Positions 44,207 to 50,754 of a stretch of DNA of 64,000 nucleotides are shown piece after piece. The DNA comes from a bacterium. Lineage in GTDB: Bacteria; Desulfobacterota; Deferrisomatia; Deferrisomatales; BM512. Position 1 is the first letter of the stretch, and each line of letters starts with the position of its first letter. The notes under the pieces are model-generated. The model worked only from the letters and a program-made list of their open reading frames with translations, made no database searches and had not been told where the DNA came from. The position numbers and the translations under genes are program-made. Where the stretch lies: NCBI GenBank assembly GCA_004322275.1, contig SCTA01000029.1, positions 27,677-91,676 on the forward strand, given 5' to 3'.

Positions 44207-44521
44207 TCAGCAGCCGGCGGTTTTCCTGAAATATTTGCTTATGTTCTTGCCGTCCTCGACCTGATACTTCAGCCTGATTTCGTCGCCTACGACTATGCGG
44301 TGGTCCTTGAACTTGTCCAGGGTGAGGTCGTCCGTGACGAGGACTTCAATAACGGCGTCGGTCTTGTTTTCCTTGAGGGCGACCACGGCGGAAGCGCCGT
44401 CGGCGGCGAGCTCTATTTTTGTTATGACGGCCACGGCCTTGATCTCGTCGGCCAGAGACCCCTGACAAAGCAGCAGCGTGGCAAAGAGAGCGAGAACGAT
44501 TGTAGCTGCGATTTTTTTCAT
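44207..44521 (-). CDS. Small periplasmic protein of the porin-cytochrome cluster
   Basis: This 104-aa protein has a signal peptide (MKKIAATIVLALFATLLLCQ, cleaved after LAD or nearby) and a small beta-rich domain (AVAVITKIELAADGASAVVAL, VVGDEIRLKYQVEDGK) with one C-terminal Cys. There is no heme motif. It lies between the porin-like and octaheme cytochrome genes. AAAAGGA precedes the ATG. I do not recognise the family; it may stabilise the conduit. Confidence 0.72.
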   Translation of the reverse strand: MKKIAATIVLALFATLLLCQGSLADEIKAVAVITKIELAADGASAVVALKENKTDAVIEVLVTDDLTLDKFKDHRIVVGDEIRLKYQVEDGKNISKYFRKTAGC

Positions 44522-44560
44522 GACTTATCCTTTTCGGACTGACTTTTGTCCAAAAGAGGC

Positions 44561-44587
44561 GGGGAAGGAGTCCGTTACTCCTTCCCC
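44561..44587 (-). terminator. Hairpin after the porin gene
   Basis: A perfect 11-base-pair stem (44561-44571 with 44577-44587) lies just after the porin stop on the minus strand, followed by CGCCTCTTTTGG. The weak T-run suggests partial termination, which would lower cytochrome expression relative to porin. Confidence 0.6.
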
Positions 44588-44597
44588 GTCGTCTTGT

Positions 44598-46070
44598 TTA
44601 GAAGCGGACCTCGAAGGTCGCGTAAAGATCCTGGGCGTTTTTGACGGGCGCGAAAAGCTGCTGCTTCATCGGGTCGTCGAGTTCGGAAATCTTCTGGGGA
44701 GCGCCTACCCAGTTGCTGCTGCCGGTGTAATCGAAGTTGTAGTACTGATAGCCGAGGCGGAAGAAGGCGCGGGCGTTGTAAGAGGCGATCGCCTTGCGGT
44801 CAAGTTCCTGAATCAGGTAGACCTCGTAAACGTCGCCGCGCGCGCCGAGCTTGCCGGTCCACATGTCGTCGGAGGCGTGGTCCATCGCAACCCAGTTCTT
44901 GGAGCCGTGGTTGTACTCGGCGCCGATTTTGGTGCGGGTGGAGGTTATGTCGTAGCGCGCACCCGCGTAGGCTCCCCAGCCGTACTTTGACTCGGCTTCC
45001 TCGCCCGCGTTGTACATGAGCCCCGCCATGCCGCCGCTGAGATTGTCGTTGGGGTGGGTGACGCTGGCCGCGCCCGAGACGAAGAAGTTAAGGGAACCGG
45101 GGCCCACGTTCTTGAGGGTGGAGAGGGTGGTGACGCCGAACCAGTCGATGGAGCCGAGGTTGACCGAGGGAGACATGGGGCCGAACGCGGAATCGGCTAT
45201 GACCGGGGCGTCGATGATGTCGTAGCCGCGGTTCCACTGCACGTTGAGGTAGAGAGGGTCGGTTTCGTAGGGAACGAGGGAGATGCCGAGCATATCCATG
45301 TCGTTAAGGGCTCCGGCGTCGGAATCCTTTTCATAGCCCGATTCAAAGCCGCGGCCGTAACAGATTTTGCCGTATGCTCCGGGAAGGGCTTCGATGTCGG
45401 GAGCGTAGCCGAGCGACATGCCGTCAAAGGCGTAATCGACCATCAGCGAGGGAATGCCGCCGTTGCCGGGCTTGTCCGCGTTCTGGCGGAGATGGGAGGG
45501 AACGCCTCCGGTGGAGGGGCGGCGGCCCACCGAGAACCAGATCGGCTCGTCGGCTATGTTGCTCCAGGTGATGAACGCCTGATCGACCAGAAGCTTGTCG
45601 TCGCCGGGGGTGTGGCCCTGGGTTCCGTCGAACTGACCGACCCTGTCGGCGAAAAAGGTGCCGGAGGTTGCGCTTGCATCGCTGTTGCCGAAGGACTTGT
45701 ACATCAGAAGGCGGGTGGTGAGGTTCACGTCCTGCGTGACCTTCGCCTTGATGTTGAGGCCGAGGCGGTTGGTATAGAGGGTGTCGTTTTTGACATCCTC
45801 TTCCTTCATCGCGGCCGGGGCGAGAGGGTCGCCGGTGAACTGGTAGTAGTCGGCGATCGTCGCGTGGAGGGAATCGACCCGGAAGCGGTAATCGCCGCCG
45901 ATGGTGAGCCAGTCGAACTTGCCCGGCTGCTGCTTGAGGGTTTCGACCTCTTTGGTGAGGGCGTCGACCTTCTGCTGGAGAGCGTCGTCCGCCGCGAACG
46001 CCGCGAGAGGCAGGGCGAGCGCCGCAAAAGCCATTGATGCCAGGATCGGGTTTTTCACGCTTTTTTTCAT
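44598..46070 (-). CDS. DUF3373-type outer-membrane porin-like protein
   Basis: This 490-aa protein has a signal peptide (about residues 1-25) and a short coiled coil (LQQKVDALTKEVETLKQQ). A large region of alternating beta strands follows, ending with YATFEVRF, the C-terminal Phe signature of outer-membrane barrels. The pattern RLGLNIKAKV...SVGRRPSTGGVPSHLRQN...GRGFESGYE resembles DUF3373 proteins, which are often encoded with multiheme cytochromes. The ATG at 46070 has GGAGAAG upstream. It is the first gene of the cytochrome cluster and would supply the barrel of a porin-cytochrome conduit. Confidence 0.83.
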   Translation of the reverse strand: MKKSVKNPILASMAFAALALPLAAFAADDALQQKVDALTKEVETLKQQPGKFDWLTIGGDYRFRVDSLHATIADYYQFTGDPLAPAAMKEEDVKNDTLYTNRLGLNIKAKVTQDVNLTTRLLMYKSFGNSDASATSGTFFADRVGQFDGTQGHTPGDDKLLVDQAFITWSNIADEPIWFSVGRRPSTGGVPSHLRQNADKPGNGGIPSLMVDYAFDGMSLGYAPDIEALPGAYGKICYGRGFESGYEKDSDAGALNDMDMLGISLVPYETDPLYLNVQWNRGYDIIDAPVIADSAFGPMSPSVNLGSIDWFGVTTLSTLKNVGPGSLNFFVSGAASVTHPNDNLSGGMAGLMYNAGEEAESKYGWGAYAGARYDITSTRTKIGAEYNHGSKNWVAMDHASDDMWTGKLGARGDVYEVYLIQELDRKAIASYNARAFFRLGYQYYNFDYTGSSNWVGAPQKISELDDPMKQQLFAPVKNAQDLYATFEVRF

Positions 46071-46217
46071 GAAATCTTCTCCGCCAAAAATGTGTGGTGT
46101 GCCGCAAGGCAGGATTTTCAAAATCGGGGAAGGGATTTCCCCGCCTTTGGCAATACGGCTTTTAGATTCCACGTAAATGAAAGGGTTACAAAATTCGGCG
46201 GGGGAATAATCAGGCGC

Positions 46218-46258
46218 AAAAAAACAGGGCGCTTCGCCGGGTAAATGCGAAACGCCCT
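46218..46258 (-). terminator. Terminator of terC
   Basis: On the minus strand a 12-base-pair stem (46226-46237 with 46247-46258, one G-T pair) is followed by TTTTTTT. It lies 44 bases past the terC stop. Confidence 0.85.
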
Positions 46259-46301
46259 TCCATGTTTCACGGTAGGCCAGCCGGGTTGACGGCGTCTTTC
46301 G

Positions 46302-47255
46302 TTATTCCTCCGCGGCTTCGGCGGAGGCCTCGGGGGCGGGGTAGAGGAGCGAAGCGGCCACGGACAGGCCGACAAGGGCGGCGACTACGCTGAGGGAGAC
46401 TGAAACCGGCACCTTGTAGACTCCCGCGCCGAGCATTTTTCCGCCGATGAAAACCAGCACCATGCTGAGTCCCAGCTTGAGAAAGCGAAGCTTGGCTATA
46501 GAGCCCGCCAGAAGGAAGTAGAGCGCTCGAAGGCCCAGAATTGCGAAGATGTTGGAGGTGTAGACGATGAAGGGGTCGCTCGTCACGGCGAAAACCGCCG
46601 GGATGGAATCCACCGCGAACATTACGTCGCTGGCCTCCACGGCGACCAGAACAAGCAGCATGGGCGTAGCCGACCATTTGCCGCCGCACCTCACGATGAA
46701 ATCCTGACCGGAGAAATCCGGCGTGCAGCGGACATTTTTCCGAAAAAGCCTGTAGACGGCGTTTTTCTCGGGGTCATGGGGCTCGTCGCCGGAAAAGAGC
46801 ATCTTCGCGCCGGTGACGGTCAGTAGGACGCCGAAAAGGTAGAGAATCCAGTGAAAGGAGGCTACCAGCGCCGCCCCGGCGCCTATGAAGATGCCGCGCA
46901 GCAAGAGCGCACCGAGGATTCCCCAGAAGAGTATCCGGTGCTGATGGGTGGAGGGCACGTTGAAATAGGTGAAGAGCATCAGAAAGACGAAAATATTGTC
47001 TACCGAAAGGGCCTTTTCGATTACGTAGCCGGTGAGGAACTCCATCCCCTTTTCCTGCCCGAACATGGAGTAAACGCAGTAATTGAAGAGAAGGGCGAGG
47101 CTGATCCAGAAAACCGACCAGAAAAGCGCCTCCTTTGGCCGCACCTCGTGCGCTTTCTTGTGAAAGACGCCAAGGTCGAGCGCGAGCATGGCGATGACGA
47201 AGACGATGAAACCCGCCCAGAGCGCGGGCGTTCCGACAGAGGCCGTTTCCTGCAT
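46302..47255 (-). CDS. TerC/Alx family membrane protein, probable Mn exporter
   Basis: This 317-aa integral membrane protein has about nine helices. It carries the TerC acidic motifs: EKALSVDNIFVFLMLF in helix three and EASDVMFAVDSIPAVFA in a later helix. Members (Alx, MeeY) export manganese or load it to exported enzymes. The leader carries a manganese riboswitch, which supports this. TAGGAGG precedes the ATG. The gene is monocistronic between its riboswitch and a terminator. Confidence 0.93.
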   Translation of the reverse strand: MQETASVGTPALWAGFIVFVIAMLALDLGVFHKKAHEVRPKEALFWSVFWISLALLFNYCVYSMFGQEKGMEFLTGYVIEKALSVDNIFVFLMLFTYFNVPSTHQHRILFWGILGALLLRGIFIGAGAALVASFHWILYLFGVLLTVTGAKMLFSGDEPHDPEKNAVYRLFRKNVRCTPDFSGQDFIVRCGGKWSATPMLLVLVAVEASDVMFAVDSIPAVFAVTSDPFIVYTSNIFAILGLRALYFLLAGSIAKLRFLKLGLSMVLVFIGGKMLGAGVYKVPVSVSLSVVAALVGLSVAASLLYPAPEASAEAAEE

Positions 47256-47283
47256 TTTTACCTCCTACAGGCTTCGCCTGGGG

Positions 47284-47333
47284 CAATAAAAAAGACCTTT
47301 ACCCTCGGCGCGTTAAAGCGCTGGGTAAAGGTC
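47284..47333 (-). terminator. Riboswitch expression-platform terminator
   Basis: On the minus strand an 11-base-pair outer stem (47323-47333 with 47294-47304) with an inner GCGC stem is followed by TTTTTTATT. The upstream arm is also the 3' strand of the riboswitch P1 stem, so ligand-bound aptamer and terminator exclude each other. Confidence 0.85.
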
Positions 47334-47445
47334 TTGCAAATACAGGATTCGTATCCCGAAACCGGGTCTTTTGACCGTCCTGACGGCGTCGGGCCCGCCG
47401 GGGCTCCAGCCATGAACGACCGGCGGAATGCTACTCCCCTTTACT
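47323..47445 (-). ncRNA. yybP-ykoY manganese riboswitch
   Basis: Read on the minus strand, the leader of terC begins AAAGGGGAGTAGC and ends GCAAGACCTTTACCC, the two conserved ends of the yybP-ykoY aptamer that pair as P1. Between them lie the CCGGTCGTTCAT element and GTCAGGACGG. In known members Mn2+ binding stabilises the aptamer and frees downstream expression. A terminator at the 3' edge and a TerC gene after it fit the class exactly. Confidence 0.9.
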
Positions 47446-47451
47446 ATAATA

Positions 47452-47481
47452 AATATATTGCTCAAAGGGATAGCTTGTCAA
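47452..47481 (-). promoter_or_regulatory. Sigma-70-type promoter of the terC riboswitch
   Basis: On the minus strand TTGACA (47476-47481) is separated by 18 bases from TATATT (47452-47457). The predicted start lies at the first bases of the aptamer. Confidence 0.7.
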
Positions 47482-47564
47482 GGGGCGGCACCTGTGAGCA
47501 ACCTTTCCCAAGGCAGGGAACCGGCGGGGCGGAGGGCCTCCGGCGTGAAATGTGCAACGTGCAT

Positions 47565-47593
47565 ACGATAACCCGGCATCCGGGCAGTATCGT
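47565..47593. other. Compound inverted repeat
   Basis: ACGATA-a-CCCGG-cat-CCGGG-cag-TATCGT forms a nested dyad of 6 + 5 base pairs in the gene-free interval between terC and the lipoprotein operon. There is no T-run, so a protein-binding site or processed RNA hairpin is more likely than a terminator. Confidence 0.5.
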
Positions 47594-47619
47594 TTGCGCG
47601 TCGCAGGTATTCCCGGAAA

Positions 47620-47786
47620 ATGATTTTCATAAAAATTTTATGACAATTCAAAAATTTATAAAATATAGATATTTTAAGATATATTTAAATATTAAAAGTG
47701 TCATTAAATAAAACAATATTGATGTTTTGAGAATTGGGTGTAACAATGAAAGATATTTTCTGAACTGCCCCCCGGCTTTTGCCGGG
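47620..47786 (+). promoter_or_regulatory. AT-rich leader region of the MACPF operon
   Basis: From about 47620 to 47740 the sequence is almost entirely A and T, unlike the rest of the window, with ATGACA (near 47639) and TGTCAT (near 47699) as inverted arms. It ends in a CCCGGC-tttt-GCCGGG hairpin at 47771-47786. Promoter elements are probable but not resolvable. Silencing by a nucleoid protein is possible. Confidence 0.5.
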
Positions 47787-47817
47787 AAGGGTATTTCGTT
47801 GGGAAGGGAGACGGGGA

Positions 47818-50685
47818 ATGAGGAAATCGAAGGTATTAAGCTGTGGTCTGGCCTTGCTGTCCGGAGCGCTCGTATTGGCCGGGTGTTCTTCATCTTCTTC
47901 GGACAAGAGCGTAACGGGTTCCGGGCCGGAAGGGCTGAGCCGTGCGACGGTTTTTCTCGACCAAAACGGGGATTTGGCCCTGAACGCGGGAGAGCCTTCA
48001 ACCCAGACTTCGGAAGAGGGCAGATTCAAACTCGGAGTCGATCCTGAGGATGTCGAGGGTAAAACCCTTGTGCTCATGGTTGACGAAGATACGGTGTGGA
48101 GCGACACGGGGGTTTCTCCTGAAGCGCGTTTCACCCTGGTTTCCCTGCCCGGGGAGCCCAAAGCCATTTCAATCTTCACCACCCTGCTGGCCACGCAGAG
48201 CACCTACGACGAAGCGGGCCTCAAGACGAAGTTCGGAATATCGGAAGATTCCTCCCTCGTATCCGGCTACGCGGACGATGGGGAAATCGACGTTTTCATC
48301 CGCCACGCCACGAAGCTCTACGGCGACATGTACGCTTCCTCCGCCGAGGCGGGCGCAACGCAGCAGCAGCGGCTTGACTCCACCGTGCAGGTTTTTATCG
48401 ACGATTCCGCGCTCGTAGCAGACTACGTGGCCGATATCGTGGCCAACGAACCCCTTCCGCCCACCAACGCGGCGCCTTCCACCTCGGCTATAGTGGGAGA
48501 GGAGATATTCCAGTCCATTCCCGTCGATGCGGCCACCATGAGCTATGGCGTGGGCATGGACGAGATCACCCGCAAGGTGGTCAGCGGCTCTTACTGCCTC
48601 GACGTTCCGGAAGCCTCGGCGATTCCGGAGCTGGCGATATCGCAGAACACTCGCAGCTACCTCTTCCGCCTCATCAAGTCTGAAAAAGACCTCCGCGAAC
48701 TGCTCAACGTGGGCGGCGGCCTCGATCTGGGCACCGCGGTGGTCCAGGGCTCCCTTGAGGGGCGCTTCATAAACGAATACCGCAAGGACCAGTCGGCTAT
48801 TTACGCGCTAATCAAGGCCGAGTACATTCTCAGCGGCTACAAGCTCTTCGGAGTCAGCCTGGCCGACAATTTCCTGGTAAACAACCCGGACGTCGCTTCC
48901 TACGTCAGCAATTACAGCGCTTTTCGGGAAGCTTGCGGCGACCGCTATCTCGATCAGGTCACGACGGGCGGCGCCTATTACGGCCTCCTGAAAATAAACA
49001 CCTCCGATTCAAGCTCGAAAAAGGACCTTACGGTCAAGCTGGAAGGAAAATACGGAAAAGGCCCGGTCTCTGTCTCGGTCAGAGGCGATCTCCAGAGCAC
49101 CATCCAGGAGACGATCGGGAACACCAGCATAAACATAATGATCGGTTCCCGCGGGGTAAGCCCGGAATTTCTCGGCCTTGAGGCTCCCGCCCCCGACCAG
49201 CTCATAAACGACCTGGACGACTTTTTCAACGCGGCCGATCAGTTTATCGACGCCATCTCTAATCCCGAGAACGAATGCCACGACGACAACGTCGCCTACA
49301 AGAAGTGCGCGTACACCGCCACCTTCGCAGACTACGCCACGATCTCCGGCGGCGTTCCGCGCTTCCAGAAGCAGGTGGAAAACCTGAATTTCACCACCAA
49401 GATCATGGGCCAGTACGAAGACTACAAAATACTCGAAAGCTACATCTCCACCATGCTGGTGAAAAGGGCCGACTACGACTGGACCGGGTACACCCCGGCC
49501 GGGATTTACGCGAAGAAGAATCAGATAGCCCGCGGAAAGCTGATAATGGACGCGGCTTTCAGAAAGTGCACCACCGACTTTACCGGCTGCACGGATAATC
49601 CCACGGCACAGGGCCTTCAGACCTTCAACGAAATCATCATGGACCTGCCCTTCGAGGCGTGGCGCGAGCCGAGGGACTGCCGCGACATACAGCGGCTTCT
49701 CGGTAACGACGACATCGAGGGGGCTACCGTGGCTCTCGGCGGCGACTCGGCAAAGCTGTTCCAGGTAAGCTGCGCCAGGATGGCGACATCGGAACCGCTG
49801 ACCTATCTCGACATCTTCAACACCAGCGGGTCCCCAACCTCTCTTTCCTACAACATGGCCCGCGACGTAAACCCCGACGGCTCAACCGTCTCGACCAAAT
49901 ACGACAAGCTCCTGGTCAACGTTAACTTCAACAACCTGGAGATAATCAACGACCAGACGGAGCAGCAGGAGACCCTCTCCACCGCCGCCAACGATTCACC
50001 CACCCTGGACAAGAATTTCACTCAGGCTCGTCTCGGGACCGCGGTGGATTGCTACGCGCAAACCGGCGAGGCGGTAACTAACATCGACCTCATCAACACG
50101 GGCTTTAAGTTCGCAGACGATCTCACCTTCGAGAGAGACGTCCACCCGATCACCAAATACGAGTGGGTCGCAACCGCCATGACCTGGGACGCCGCCAGCG
50201 CTTACGCGCAGTCCCAAGGCGGCCATCTGGTCGTCCTGAACAACGTCGTGGAGTTCAACAAGCTCGTGAGTATGCTCAAGAGCAACGGCAACCCGGACCA
50301 CTCCTGGGTCGGATTGAAAAGAACCGACATGGCCCAGCCCACCCAGTATCAGCAGTTCGAGTGGGTCACAAGCGGTGACAACCTCACCGGCAAGGAAGTG
50401 GCCGACTATTTCTACGCCGGAGAGCCCAACAACTGGAGAAACGTACCCGAGAATTGCGTGGAATTCCGGGGCGCCAGCAGCTACGGTCAACTGCTGAACG
50501 ACATCAGCTGCACGTACTCTTTCCCCTTCTACATCGAGTACGACATACTCGTTCCTGACGGCGCGGTGACCGTCAGCGCGGACAGAAAGAGCCTGGACGG
50601 CTGGGTAAACGGTACCGTTCAGGGGCAGTGCGTCGAAGTTCGTCCCACCAAGGAAGCCATCAGGCTGGTTTACGACGGCCTTTAA
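47818..50685 (+). CDS. MACPF-like lipoprotein with C-type-lectin-like domain
   Basis: This 955-aa protein has a lipoprotein signal ending LVLAGC. An SdrD-B/CarboxypepD-like beta module follows (about residues 45-95; FLDQNGDLALNAGEP). The MACPF/perforin-like core (about 270-450) contains LEGRFINEYRKDQSAIYALI and the hallmark-like FREACGDRYLDQVTTGGAYYG (residues about 368-388), comparable to YGTHY...GG. A Cys-rich middle region follows. The C-terminal lectin-like domain (about 780-910) has WDAASAYAQSQGGHL, AGEPNNW and CVEF, which are CTLD landmarks. It heads a three-gene operon. It may be surface-exposed and recognise glycans. Confidence 0.7.
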   Translation: MRKSKVLSCGLALLSGALVLAGCSSSSSDKSVTGSGPEGLSRATVFLDQNGDLALNAGEPSTQTSEEGRFKLGVDPEDVEGKTLVLMVDEDTVWSDTGVSPEARFTLVSLPGEPKAISIFTTLLATQSTYDEAGLKTKFGISEDSSLVSGYADDGEIDVFIRHATKLYGDMYASSAEAGATQQQRLDSTVQVFIDDSALVADYVADIVANEPLPPTNAAPSTSAIVGEEIFQSIPVDAATMSYGVGMDEITRKVVSGSYCLDVPEASAIPELAISQNTRSYLFRLIKSEKDLRELLNVGGGLDLGTAVVQGSLEGRFINEYRKDQSAIYALIKAEYILSGYKLFGVSLADNFLVNNPDVASYVSNYSAFREACGDRYLDQVTTGGAYYGLLKINTSDSSSKKDLTVKLEGKYGKGPVSVSVRGDLQSTIQETIGNTSINIMIGSRGVSPEFLGLEAPAPDQLINDLDDFFNAADQFIDAISNPENECHDDNVAYKKCAYTATFADYATISGGVPRFQKQVENLNFTTKIMGQYEDYKILESYISTMLVKRADYDWTGYTPAGIYAKKNQIARGKLIMDAAFRKCTTDFTGCTDNPTAQGLQTFNEIIMDLPFEAWREPRDCRDIQRLLGNDDIEGATVALGGDSAKLFQVSCARMATSEPLTYLDIFNTSGSPTSLSYNMARDVNPDGSTVSTKYDKLLVNVNFNNLEIINDQTEQQETLSTAANDSPTLDKNFTQARLGTAVDCYAQTGEAVTNIDLINTGFKFADDLTFERDVHPITKYEWVATAMTWDAASAYAQSQGGHLVVLNNVVEFNKLVSMLKSNGNPDHSWVGLKRTDMAQPTQYQQFEWVTSGDNLTGKEVADYFYAGEPNNWRNVPENCVEFRGASSYGQLLNDISCTYSFPFYIEYDILVPDGAVTVSADRKSLDGWVNGTVQGQCVEVRPTKEAIRLVYDGL

Positions 50686-50700
50686 AAATTGACGAGACGA

Positions 50701-50731
50701 GGCTCCGTCCCCAATGACCGGGGACGGAGCC
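50701..50731 (+). other. Intercistronic hairpin between the MACPF-like genes
   Basis: A perfect 12-base-pair stem (50701-50712 with 50720-50731) with a seven-base loop sits 16 bases after the first gene's stop and before the second gene's ribosome-binding site. The following GGTTCTTTC is a poor T-run, so it may stabilise or partly terminate the transcript. Confidence 0.65.
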
Positions 50732-50754
50732 GGTTCTTTCAGCCGGGGGTGCCG

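Noticed and set aside
47565..47593. Candidate CRISPR-like or attachment-site repeat
   Set aside because: It occurs once in the window and has no repeated spacer pattern, integrase or tRNA nearby.
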